A stretch of DNA of 52,615 nt from a virus, in the IMG/VR virus record IMGVR_UViG_3300045790_003108, positions 1 through 52,615 of that record; one strand, 5' to 3'. Below are positions 41,465-48,581 of the stretch, in pieces (positions within the stretch are counted from its first letter, which is position 1; every line of letters starts with the position of its first letter). The notes beneath the pieces were generated by a model. It had not been told where the DNA came from and searched no databases. It saw only the letters and a program-made list of their open reading frames with translations. The position numbers and the translations under genes were made by a program.

Positions 41465-42432
41465 CACAACACCTCGTCGTCATGTGGTGAAGGAATGTGA
41501 GAAAGTGAGTCCTGCAAGTAAGCCAGCTGATCGCCGATGTTGTTTGATGGACGTTGGCCAGTGTTTGAATATTGAGTTTGGTTCGCGTTAGCTATCCAAG
41601 AATATTTAAAACCTTGCCAATTTCTCGTTATGCACTCTGACAAACAATCATCAACACTAAGCCCATGATCGAATGCGATTTGAAATTGCTTACCGAAGTT
41701 GTTGATCACGGTTTGGCTAACACTGGCTTTTTTGGTTTTACGCATTGCTATCCAATCATCAAAAATTTGATTGCTAGGCAGTGCCGGCCAAGTGGAAAAA
41801 TCCAAAGTTTCTAAAAGACTTTTTTTATTTATTTTTTTAGTTATTTCTTTTGTAATAGTTTCTTTCTTTTGTGTTACCCGTTTTGGGGTAAGTTTTTCCC
41901 CGTTTTCGGGTAAGTCGTTACCCGTTTTCGGGTAAGTTTTTACCCGTTTTGGGGTAAGTTTTTCCCCGTTTTCGGGTAAGTCGTTACCCGTTTTCGGGTA
42001 AGTTTTTACCCGTTTTTGGGTAAGTTTGCTTTTACCCGTTTTCGGGTAAGTTTTACCCCATTCTGATACAACAGGATTAACGCCAATGTTTCGGCCATCA
42101 ACACATAAAACGCCTTTTTCAATAAGCGTATTTTTAATCTCGCTAATGTGTGATTGCGAAATTCCTGTTAGCTCACTTAATTGAACGTTGTTGATCCAAT
42201 CAGTTTTTTTATGCCAGCGAAAAGTTTTTCCAATAACTGCGTTTATTATTTGGAACTCTCTCCCGCTTAATTTTACCGGTGGCTTTGCTAGAGTATTAGT
42301 AAGCATGTGCGCAACTCTGTCATAGCCATCTTCAATATCTGCTTTCACATAATCACCTGGTTTATGCTCATGCTGATTCACCTCTTTGCAAGGTGGTTCA
42401 GGAAACTTGTAAACTTCTGCTAAATTAGCCAT
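41464..42432 (-). CDS. Replication initiator O-like protein containing the origin
   Basis: 322 aa. Residues about 45-120 are a winged-helix domain (LSGREFQIINAVIGKTFRWH, then WINNVQLSELTGISQSHIS), the O family N-terminal DNA-binding domain. Residues about 130-190 are a 22-residue repeat (TPKRVKTYPKTGNDLPENGE twice) encoded by iterons (41874-42059). A basic AT-rich-coded linker follows, then a C-terminal domain for P contact. It should bind its own iterons, as lambda O does. Confidence 0.85.
   Translation of the reverse strand: MANLAEVYKFPEPPCKEVNQHEHKPGDYVKADIEDGYDRVAHMLTNTLAKPPVKLSGREFQIINAVIGKTFRWHKKTDWINNVQLSELTGISQSHISEIKNTLIEKGVLCVDGRNIGVNPVVSEWGKTYPKTGKSKLTQKRVKTYPKTGNDLPENGEKLTPKRVKTYPKTGNDLPENGEKLTPKRVTQKKETITKEITKKINKKSLLETLDFSTWPALPSNQIFDDWIAMRKTKKASVSQTVINNFGKQFQIAFDHGLSVDDCLSECITRNWQGFKYSWIANANQTQYSNTGQRPSNNIGDQLAYLQDSLSHIPSPHDDEVL
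41874..42059. repeat. Iteron replication origin inside the O-like gene
   Basis: Eight palindromic units TTACCCG-TTTT-CGGGTAA (or TTCCCCG/GGGGTAA variants) start at 41874, 41896, 41918, 41940, 41962, 41984, 42006 and 42032, with a half unit at 42053. The first seven are exactly 22 bp apart. Next to them at 41817-41873 lies a very A/T-rich tract, a candidate unwinding element. Layout is that of lambda ori (iterons plus AT-rich region inside O). Confidence 0.88.
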
Positions 42433-42451
42433 AATATTCCTCGTTGAATTG

Positions 42452-42493
42452 AAACCCGCTATCGTGCCTCCTAAGCTGATGCGGGTTTTGTTT
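42452..42493. terminator. Possible hairpin terminator between the DksA-type and O-like genes
   Basis: AAACCCGC / GCGGGTTT, 8-bp stem with a 21-base loop, followed by TTGTTTT on the plus strand and only a short T run on the minus strand. Possibly a tR1-like attenuator of early transcription; weak. Confidence 0.3.
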
Positions 42494-42711
42494 TACCTGC
42501 GAGTTGCGTAGTTTCTACTACGTAACTCGCGCATTTCTGCACAACCAATACATAAATTGGTCTTAATAGCCTTTCTACGGGCCTCTTGAATTTCATTACC
42601 GCATTCAATGCAATCATCTGTCGGAGTAACTTCCGGCTGCTTTAAGTTGGCAATCAAGCGTGACTCTGCTTGTTCTATTTCTAATTGCGCTACGTCTGCG
42701 TGATCAGCCAT
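42493..42711 (-). CDS. DksA/TraR-family zinc-finger protein
   Basis: 72 aa. C-terminal CIECGNEIQEARRKAI then LCIGC form the C4 zinc finger typical of DksA/TraR proteins, preceded by a short helix (VAQLEIEQAESRLIANL). Phage and plasmid members are short and lack the coiled coil; they bind RNA polymerase's secondary channel without ppGpp. It may tune host transcription early in infection. Confidence 0.82.
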   Translation of the reverse strand: MADHADVAQLEIEQAESRLIANLKQPEVTPTDDCIECGNEIQEARRKAIKTNLCIGCAEMRELRSRNYATRR

Positions 42712-43236
42712 TTACGCCACCTTTAACGAAGCTTTAGTAATAGCTGGCTCATTAGGATCAGGCCTAACCACCTGCTCAATTTCAGCGATAAGTTGAAGCA
42801 CAGCAGTAATAATTGAATCACCATTTTTTTGAATATCATTAAAATCAGATTGCGTAACGAAGCCTTTTTGACGAGCAAGGCGATACGTTTTAGCAAAGTC
42901 ACCTGTTGTTTCTTGTTGCTTTAAAAGCTGATCCGCAACCTCCTCATCTGACAAACCAGCATCCGGCAAATCTATAATTGTCTTGCCTTCGCTATGGGCC
43001 CAGGCGTTTAAAATGCGACAGTCGTTAGTGATATTCTGAATGGCAATTGCTTCTTGCAGTGTTAATACATGCGAATCAATATTTGTATTTAGCTTATTGC
43101 TAAGTGTTGTTGGTGACTTAGCCATAACGCGCGCAATTTCAGACACATTAAAGTCACTCGCAATACTTGCCGCTGCTTCAAGTGGGCATCGAGCGCTTGG
43201 TTTTGCGTTTCTCGTACTCTTTTTAGATAAAAGCAT
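42712..43236 (-). CDS. CII-family regulator (Phage_CP76 type)
   Basis: 174 aa. N-terminal helix-turn-helix (ASIASDFNVSEIARVMAKSP, with TTLSNKLN), then LTLQEAIAIQNITNDCRILNAWA; this is the phage regulatory CII-like family (PF06892, CP76), different in sequence from lambda CII. Placed right after Cro, as cII is. It probably activates lysogenic promoters. Its binding sites are not identified; the TGTTCC array is one speculation. Confidence 0.75.
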   Translation of the reverse strand: MLLSKKSTRNAKPSARCPLEAAASIASDFNVSEIARVMAKSPTTLSNKLNTNIDSHVLTLQEAIAIQNITNDCRILNAWAHSEGKTIIDLPDAGLSDEEVADQLLKQQETTGDFAKTYRLARQKGFVTQSDFNDIQKNGDSIITAVLQLIAEIEQVVRPDPNEPAITKASLKVA

Positions 43237-43247
43237 TTATAGTTTTC

Positions 43248-43454
43248 CTATGCTGCTGACTCAGGTTGCTCATCTTCGTATAAAGACAGATCAACTTTTA
43301 ATTGTCCGCCTGTAATAAGCTGAAGCTCACAGGCTCTGCCTTTTGGCAATCGACCTGCCTCTACCCACGGGGTGATCGCGCCGCGAGTTAATTTTAAAGC
43401 TCTGGCTAGTGCCGCTTTAGTTTTGTAGTAATCAATAGCGTCTTGAGTTTTCAT
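43248..43454 (-). CDS. Cro-like repressor
   Basis: 68 aa with a short HTH (YYKTKAALARALKLTRGAIT, PWVEAGRLPKGRACELQLIT) typical of Cro/YdaS-type phage regulators. It is the first leftward gene, divergent from the CI gene, with AAGGAG upstream and a strong promoter. It should compete with CI for the 20-bp operators between the genes. Confidence 0.82.
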   Translation of the reverse strand: MKTQDAIDYYKTKAALARALKLTRGAITPWVEAGRLPKGRACELQLITGGQLKVDLSLYEDEQPESAA

Positions 43455-43478
43455 AAAGCGCTCCTTAGTTTGTGATTT

Positions 43479-43556
43479 TTGTATAATAGGTTATACAAGG
43501 AAATTGTTCAACACAAATAAACAAACTTTAAATACAATGTATAGATAACTAAACAC
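43479..43556. promoter_or_regulatory. CI/Cro operator region between the divergent genes
   Basis: A 20-bp operator TTGTATAA-TAGG-TTATACAA (43479-43498) is a perfect 8-bp inverted repeat and covers the -10 of the cro promoter. A second site of the same geometry, ATGTATAG-ATAA-CTAAACAC, lies at 43537-43556 near the CI start. Between them TTGTTCAACACAAATAAACAA (43504-43524) may be a degenerate third. The same motif recurs at 44807-44887. Confidence 0.78.
43483..43511 (-). promoter_or_regulatory. Leftward early promoter (PR-like, cro)
   Basis: Minus strand TTGAAC (43511-43506), 17-base spacer, TATTAT (43488-43483), near-consensus. The -10 overlaps the perfect operator at 43479-43498. It drives cro, the CII-like, DksA, O, P, nin and Q genes. 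Confidence 0.85.
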
Positions 43557-43568
43557 TTTTGGATTGTT

Positions 43569-44210
43569 ATGAGTTTCTCAGAAAGATTAATATCTCGAAT
43601 GAATACCTTGGGAGTAAAAGGAAGTGAACTAGCCAGGCAGCTTGGTACTGGTAGAGCTTCTGTTAGTCATTGGCGAACTGGTCAAGTCGCTCCATCTAGT
43701 GAGAACCTATTAAAACTATCGAAAGCATTGAGATGCAATGCTAGGTGGCTTGCGTCCGGCGTTGGCACACCAGAAGGGAATGTAGAATTAGAGCTTGGGC
43801 CAGATCTAAGAGGTAAAGCTCCTTTAATATCTTGGGTTCAAGCAGGAAAATGGAAAGAAATAGATATGGCAGGCTTGCGCCAAACTGAAACGGTGTTTTA
43901 TCAGCACACTGCAAATGTCAGCGATGAGGCGTTTGCGTTACGCGTCAAGGGTGACAGTATGACCTCTTTTAATGGAGGTAAATCAATTCCTGAAGGTTCG
44001 GTTATTATTGTCGATCCCAACGTACCAGCAGAGCATGGCAAAGTTGTTGTTGCGCGGCTGGAAGAAAGCAACGAGGCAACATTAAAGCAACTGGTTATTG
44101 ATGGCGGGGTTAAATACTTAAAGCCTTTCAATAGCAGTTATCCAACAATGCCGATAAATGGTAACTGCACAATTATTGGCGTGGTTAAGCAGCTGATTCA
44201 AGATTTTTAA
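43569..44210 (+). CDS. CI-like repressor, LexA/S24 type
   Basis: 213 aa. N-terminal HTH about 5-60 (VKGSELARQLGTGRASVSHW) and a C-terminal S24 domain. The cleavage site Ala92-Gly93 (SWVQAGKW), catalytic Ser130 (VKGDSM) and Lys173 (EATLKQL) are all present, so RecA-stimulated self-cleavage and SOS induction are expected. The ATG has a weak GGAT site. It is divergent from cro and next to operators. Two small exported proteins follow in the same direction and are probably expressed in the lysogen. Confidence 0.92.
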   Translation: MSFSERLISRMNTLGVKGSELARQLGTGRASVSHWRTGQVAPSSENLLKLSKALRCNARWLASGVGTPEGNVELELGPDLRGKAPLISWVQAGKWKEIDMAGLRQTETVFYQHTANVSDEAFALRVKGDSMTSFNGGKSIPEGSVIIVDPNVPAEHGKVVVARLEESNEATLKQLVIDGGVKYLKPFNSSYPTMPINGNCTIIGVVKQLIQDF

Positions 44211-44234
44211 CTTTACTAAAAAAGGCAGTTAGTA

Positions 44235-44426
44235 ATGAGTCAAAAAATAAGAAACATAGGAACCGCGATCGCGATTTTATCCTTCATAGCAATAGTTGGC
44301 GCGCACACCTATTTAACACCTAAAAATGCAAATGAGTGCATCCTAGCGAATATTGAAAATGCAAATTCAGATATGGCAGCAAAGGCCATTGTTCACTCTT
44401 GCAATAATTTATACAGCAAAAAATAA
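44235..44426 (+). CDS. Small exported or membrane-anchored protein of the CI operon
   Basis: 63 aa. A single hydrophobic N-terminal segment (IGTAIAILSFIAIVGAHTYL) followed by a small Cys-containing part (NECILANIENANSDMAAKAI, then HSC). The pattern with E-C-I-L and a second Cys near the end resembles small prophage-encoded secreted proteins, but no named family. It follows CI by 24 bases. AAAGGCAG lies upstream. Possibly an immunity or exclusion factor. Confidence 0.62.
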   Translation: MSQKIRNIGTAIAILSFIAIVGAHTYLTPKNANECILANIENANSDMAAKAIVHSCNNLYSKK

Positions 44427-44442
44427 TAGTCGAGGTTTAAAA

Positions 44443-44745
44443 GTGAATAAAAACATATTGCCAGTTATATTAATTTTTACTGTTACTGGATGCGCCTCAA
44501 GCAAAGCTGTAGGCACAATTAAAGAAGCCAGCGCAAAAAATGTAGAGTATTGCGATTATATAGCCAATGTTAGCGGCACCTCTGGCTGGGGCGGGCTCGC
44601 TGCTTCTTCCGGGATTGAAAACGCTAAGGAGCAAGCAAAACAAAAAGCGATTGATTCCGGAGCCACACATATCGTATGGCAAAATATTAATGGTGGTTAC
44701 TCGCCTAGCGTTTCAGCCAACACGTATAAGTGCGAAACAAAATAA
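44443..44745 (+). CDS. DUF4156-like lipoprotein of the CI operon
   Basis: 100 aa from a GTG with GAGGT upstream. Signal with lipobox (LPVILIFTVTGC), then IANVSGTSGWGGLAASSGIE, KAIDSGATHIVWQ and YKCETK at the end. It follows the DUF4156 architecture of the lipoprotein at 2746. As a gene right behind CI and before a terminator it should be expressed in lysogens, a likely lysogenic-conversion gene changing the envelope. Confidence 0.7.
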   Translation: MNKNILPVILIFTVTGCASSKAVGTIKEASAKNVEYCDYIANVSGTSGWGGLAASSGIENAKEQAKQKAIDSGATHIVWQNINGGYSPSVSANTYKCETK

Positions 44746-44775
44746 ACCGCTGACAACAGTGCTTAACACCCCACT

Positions 44776-44799
44776 GCGCCTATCAAGGCGCTTTTTTTT
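44776..44799 (+). terminator. Terminator of the CI operon
   Basis: GCGCCT, loop ATCA, AGGCGC, eight T. It ends the CI/lipoprotein transcript, just upstream of the second operator cluster. Confidence 0.92.
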
Positions 44800-44806
44800 G
44801 CCTCTT

Positions 44807-44887
44807 TTGTATAATTAATTAAACAATTCTATTGACCGACCTGTATAAATGGTTATACTCATCATCATTGTATAAAGAATTAAACAA
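44807..44887. promoter_or_regulatory. Second CI/Cro operator cluster (three sites)
   Basis: Three sites of 20 bp with identical geometry: TTGTATAA-TTAA-TTAAACAA (44807-44826), CTGTATAA-ATGG-TTATACTC (44841-44860), TTGTATAA-AGAA-TTAAACAA (44868-44887). Starts are 34 and 27 bp apart. The middle site covers the -10 of the promoter. This is a lambda OL-like triple operator with the motif found at 43479. Confidence 0.85.
44832..44859 (+). promoter_or_regulatory. Rightward early promoter (PL-like)
   Basis: TTGACC (44832-44837), 16-base spacer, TATACT (44854-44859). Start of transcription falls near 44866, between two operators. It drives the recombination operon. Confidence 0.87.
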
Positions 44888-44900
44888 AGTTGGGGTTTAT

Positions 44901-45194
44901 ATGGATAACAATTCTCAAACACCTAGTCGATTGTCACTAGAAGTAAAAACGCTTATAGCAACGCTTACGGCTGAGTCATTCAACTTTAGAAGCCGCGTGC
45001 ATGTAAACGTTGTTACCAATGCAAATGACCCATCTATTAGTGTTTTTATTTATGTTGACGGCAAGTGTGAAAAGTCTTTCTTAACAATGCTTAACGAAGA
45101 AAATGCGGCAACAGAATTAAAGAAAGTGCTTGATGCGACAAGAGAAAGCAAGCGCATAGGCACTTACACCCTACCTACTCTACTAGCGAGCTAG
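44901..45194 (+). CDS. First gene of the rightward operon, unrecognised
   Basis: 97 aa from the ATG at 44901 (GGGGT upstream); the longer frame to 44832 starts inside the promoter. Sequence begins MDNNSQTPSRLSLEVKTLIA with a mixed strand/helix pattern (VHVNVVTNANDPSISVFIYV). No family recognised. Position just after PL corresponds to early regulators or host-takeover genes in lambdoid phages. Confidence 0.68.
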   Translation: MDNNSQTPSRLSLEVKTLIATLTAESFNFRSRVHVNVVTNANDPSISVFIYVDGKCEKSFLTMLNEENAATELKKVLDATRESKRIGTYTLPTLLAS

Positions 45195-45198
45195 ACCA

Positions 45199-46137
45199 AT
45201 GAGCAACGCAAAAACATCAGCAGAGATCCAACGCTTATTAGCCGACCCATTTGAAGCGCACGATATTGAATGGCGTGTTCAACAAAGCGGCGTATCTGGC
45301 AAGAGCAAGCCGTGGGTAATGGTTATTCCTTACATCACTAATCGCGCTATTCAACAACGCTTAGACGATGTTGTCGGCATTGATGGATGGAAGAACGAAT
45401 ATAAAGAAGCAGCAGGCGGCAAAGGTTACTTGTGTGGCTTAAGTGTTCGCTTTGGTGAGCAATGGATCACTAAATGGGACGGCTCAGAGTATTCGCAAAT
45501 TGAAGCATTAAAAGGCGCTTTATCTGGCGCTATGAAGCGTACAGCGGTGCAATTTGGCATTGGTCGCTACCTTTACTCACTTGACACCGAGTTTGCAACA
45601 TGTGCACCGGTTGAAAGCCGATTTGTAGCTAACGGCGAGTTTATCAACATACCGCTTAATAAGAGCAATAAAAACGGCCCTCGCATGAGTGCAGAGTGGT
45701 TCCCGCCTGAATTACCTGATTGGGCGCTACCTAAAGCTAAGTTTGATAAGTACCTAGATGCTATCGAGCAAGCAACCAGCTTATTAACACTGCGCGAACA
45801 TTACGAACAAGCTTATAAATTTGCCGCTGTCGTTAATCGCATTGATATACGCGATAAAGCAATTGAAATAAAAGATCGCAAAAAAGCAGAGCTTGAAGCT
45901 AAAGAGCAAGAAAACACCTTGAAAGAAAACAAGAAGTTTCACACCTGGCTTAATCAATCTATCAAAGATCGCATTGTAACTGCGGAAAACGAATCAGTAT
46001 TAAATTTGAACCATAAGCACTTATTACAAGAGCTAAAAGGTCATTGTCGAGCAACCAAAGTAGATAGCAGTAACTTTGTAGCTCAAGTCAACCAAGCGCA
46101 TACAGAGGCGCTAAACAAACTTAAAAACGGAGTATAG
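45199..46137 (+). CDS. Rad52-type single-strand annealing protein
   Basis: 312 aa. N-terminal about 1-150 follows Rad52/22: QRLDDVVGIDGWKNEYKEA, LCGLSVRFGEQWITKWDGSE, then EALKGALSGAMKRTAVQFGI and GRYLYSLD. These blocks are diagnostic of the Rad52-like annealing family in phages. The C-terminal half is a charged helical region. It anneals complementary ssDNA in RecA-independent recombination. An expected exonuclease partner gene is not recognised next to it. Confidence 0.88.
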   Translation: MSNAKTSAEIQRLLADPFEAHDIEWRVQQSGVSGKSKPWVMVIPYITNRAIQQRLDDVVGIDGWKNEYKEAAGGKGYLCGLSVRFGEQWITKWDGSEYSQIEALKGALSGAMKRTAVQFGIGRYLYSLDTEFATCAPVESRFVANGEFINIPLNKSNKNGPRMSAEWFPPELPDWALPKAKFDKYLDAIEQATSLLTLREHYEQAYKFAAVVNRIDIRDKAIEIKDRKKAELEAKEQENTLKENKKFHTWLNQSIKDRIVTAENESVLNLNHKHLLQELKGHCRATKVDSSNFVAQVNQAHTEALNKLKNGV

Positions 46138-46140
46138 AAA

Positions 46141-47364
46141 ATGACTGTCAATAAAATTGAAAAAGAAGTTAACGGCGAATTAGTTGAGTTAGTTGAATCA
46201 ACTCAAATTATACCGTTTGTTTTTTCTGAAAGCGTAACAGAAACCACGCTTAAAGATTTACGCAAGCAGTACCCGCGTAAGTTAAAGCTTGATATGAGCA
46301 ATGATGATGATTTTAAAGAAGCGCGCAAAATTAGAACTGAGCGCAACAAAATTACAAAAGCGATAGACGAGAAGCGTAAGACTTATTGCGCCGAAGTTAA
46401 AGAGTATGCCGACAAGCTGATCGGTGACATTGATAAAATTTACACCCCTTACATTGAAGCGTTTGAAACAGAAGATAAGCGCCGCAAAGAAGAAGCCGCA
46501 CGCATCGCAAAAGAGCGTGAAGTCTTTTTAAATAAGCAGCGTGAAGAAATAGCGCAAATGAGCAGCTTTGTTGACCAATGCAAAAATCAAGGTTCACAGT
46601 TTATTGCTGACACAATCGAAGCCGTTGATCTTGTTGATACCGAAGCGTTCGACAAAGAGCTTATTCACGAAGCTATCGACACCAAGAAAAACATTATTGA
46701 AGCGCTTAACAGCATGTATCAAGCGGCTAAAGCAGCCGAAGCGGTAGCGGCAGAGCGCGAGCAGTTACGCATTCAGCAAGAAGCCATTGCACAGCAAGAG
46801 CGCTTACAAAAGCAAGCGCAAGAAATTGGCGAACGCATTAATAACCTTCGCAATGATCCAATGAATTACTTCGATAAATCTAGCGCAGAGATAGCCGCTC
46901 GCATTGAGAAGTTAGACCAGTTCACGCCTACCAATGAAAAGTTTGGTAATCGCCTTGATGAAGTTATTCAAGTGTTAGCTCAAGTTATTCAGCAGCTAAA
47001 AATGATGCACCAACAAAAGCTACAACTTGAGTCTGTAGCCGTTACTACTGCGCCAGAGCCGCAAGCTCAAGTAAGCCAAGAACCGGTTGAGCAAAGCGCA
47101 CCTATTGAACAGCAAGAGCATGAAGCGCTAACCGAAGTAAACCGCATGTTAGACCAAGACGAGCCTTTGTTTGGCAATGAGTTTAAGTCAGCAGTGTTTG
47201 AAAATACAAGCGCGCCTACAGGTTATACGCCTCTTTCATTATGGCCTAGCAGCCAGGACCGCGCAGACAATGACGAGCTAGACCGTGTTTGTGACCAATT
47301 AGACATAGCTGAAAGCTACATCGAAGTATTAGAGCAGCGTTTAAACAAAGCGCACGCAGCATAA
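46141..47364 (+). CDS. DUF1351-like coiled-coil protein of the recombination operon
   Basis: 407 aa. The N-terminal 1-110 has TTLKDLRKQYPRKLKLDMSN and RTERNKITKAIDEKRKTYCA, a DUF1351-type pattern often adjacent to annealing proteins. Long coiled coil at about 110-280 (RKEEAARIAKEREVFLNKQR) and a disordered acidic C terminus follow. It begins 3 bases after the Rad52-like gene. Possibly a recombination cofactor; the family has no known activity. Confidence 0.7.
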   Translation: MTVNKIEKEVNGELVELVESTQIIPFVFSESVTETTLKDLRKQYPRKLKLDMSNDDDFKEARKIRTERNKITKAIDEKRKTYCAEVKEYADKLIGDIDKIYTPYIEAFETEDKRRKEEAARIAKEREVFLNKQREEIAQMSSFVDQCKNQGSQFIADTIEAVDLVDTEAFDKELIHEAIDTKKNIIEALNSMYQAAKAAEAVAAEREQLRIQQEAIAQQERLQKQAQEIGERINNLRNDPMNYFDKSSAEIAARIEKLDQFTPTNEKFGNRLDEVIQVLAQVIQQLKMMHQQKLQLESVAVTTAPEPQAQVSQEPVEQSAPIEQQEHEALTEVNRMLDQDEPLFGNEFKSAVFENTSAPTGYTPLSLWPSSQDRADNDELDRVCDQLDIAESYIEVLEQRLNKAHAA

Positions 47365-47380
47365 GTTTCCAACTCCGACC

Positions 47381-47410
47381 GAGCAAGCGCCTTCGGGCGC
47401 AAGCTCTTTT
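47381..47410 (+). terminator. Partial terminator with UUCG loop
   Basis: GAGC-AA-GCGCC, loop TTCG, GGCGC-AA-GCTC, TTTT. The AA/AA internal loop and short T run suggest a leaky terminator or RNA stabiliser between the 407-aa and 79-aa genes. Confidence 0.65.
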
Positions 47411-47422
47411 AATGAGGTTTAT

Positions 47423-47662
47423 ATGAAAGATTTAAGAGTTCCACAATTAAGAATGGTCGAGCATTTGCGCTGTGATGATATTCACAATGGATTGGCAACG
47501 GTTAAAGCATCTAAGTTCCAGGGCTCAGAAGGTTGGACGTTACCGGGCTGCAAATTCACTCAAAATAGAGAAGAAGCAGAGCATGTTTGCAAAAAAATAA
47601 ACAAGTTAATTCATAAAAACGGCGGAATTAAGCCAGCAATGAAAGTTAAGCGCGCAGCGTAA
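47423..47662 (+). CDS. Small unrecognised basic protein
   Basis: 79 aa, starts MKDLRVPQLRMVEHLRCDDI; basic, with two short helices and a Gly/Trp middle (GWTLPGCKF). No family recognised. GAGGTTTAT upstream. Placed right after a leaky terminator in the recombination operon. Confidence 0.6.
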   Translation: MKDLRVPQLRMVEHLRCDDIHNGLATVKASKFQGSEGWTLPGCKFTQNREEAEHVCKKINKLIHKNGGIKPAMKVKRAA

Positions 47663-47671
47663 GGATTTAAA

Positions 47672-48430
47672 ATGAGCAACAACGAAGAAAAAGTATTTGA
47701 ACCAACAATCGATCCAAGCAGCACAACAGTTCAAGAAATGTTTGGCCGTATTTTAAATGAAAAAATTCAAGCTGGTGCGCTAGAAGTGGCAATAAGCAAA
47801 AAGGTCGATTCGCTTATCGAAGATACTGCAGAAAATGTTTTTCGTAGCTACAGCGATTTAGGCAAGGCGCTAAAAGAAAAAATGACCAAGGCAATTATGC
47901 CGCAAATTGAAAGTTTAGACGACTTGCCAACTTATCACGACTTTGTTTTAAACCGCTTAAAAACTGCTGCGCAAGGCTTCTACGACTCACGTTTAACCGA
48001 AGTGCTTGATAAAGAATTTGCAGAAATATTAGCCGAAGTGCCAGAAAAAATAACGCTTTCTTACATTGTCAATTCGCTGCTTGAAGAAGCTCAAGGCGAC
48101 AATGAACCTGAAGGTGAAATAACTCTAATTATAAATGAGGATAATCATTCCAATGATGGCCGTTGGTTATCAGTCTACATAGACAAAGAAGCAGACAAGG
48201 AAAAGTATAACTGCGCCTTTGACTTGCATCTAAGTAAAGACAAGGAAACGGGCAAGTACGAAATTTTGAGCATTAAAGTTGATGATAAAAAGGCTGGCGA
48301 GTCATTAGCTATGGGCCGCTTATATAACATGGAAAAAATACTTTTCAATGTGTACGCAATGAAAGGCCAGATAGAGCTAGACCAAGGGCTTGATGCTGAC
48401 GATTACGAAACACGTTGGGATCACTATTAA
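47672..48430 (+). CDS. Unrecognised 252-aa protein of the recombination operon
   Basis: 252 aa, acidic. Helical N-terminal half (LNEKIQAGALEVAISKKVDS, then EKMTKAIMPQIESLDDLPTY), strand-containing C-terminal half (GRWLSVYIDK, YEILSIKVDDKKAG). No catalytic motif visible, so it is not an obvious exonuclease. It sits between the 79-aa gene and the RdgC fusion; could be a recombination partner. Confidence 0.65.
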   Translation: MSNNEEKVFEPTIDPSSTTVQEMFGRILNEKIQAGALEVAISKKVDSLIEDTAENVFRSYSDLGKALKEKMTKAIMPQIESLDDLPTYHDFVLNRLKTAAQGFYDSRLTEVLDKEFAEILAEVPEKITLSYIVNSLLEEAQGDNEPEGEITLIINEDNHSNDGRWLSVYIDKEADKEKYNCAFDLHLSKDKETGKYEILSIKVDDKKAGESLAMGRLYNMEKILFNVYAMKGQIELDQGLDADDYETRWDHY

Positions 48431-48573
48431 TGATGCACGACTACATGGCAATAACCGGAAACAGCTCAAGCGCACAGGAAAAGCAGAAGCGCAGAGATTT
48501 TATAAAGATGGTAGCAGCAAACAGCGTTCGCGTTTTAGTGGTTGCCATCATCGTTTTAATAACAACTAAGTAG
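48430..48573 (+). CDS. Small single-pass membrane protein (47 aa)
   Basis: 47 aa, begins with TAATG overlap with the previous gene stop. A polar N terminus (MMHDYMAITGNSSSAQEKQK), a basic stretch, then a C-terminal transmembrane helix (VRVLVVAIIVLITT). No family. It lies directly before the RdgC fusion with an 8-base gap. Confidence 0.55.
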   Translation: MMHDYMAITGNSSSAQEKQKRRDFIKMVAANSVRVLVVAIIVLITTK

Positions 48574-48581
48574 GTATAACA

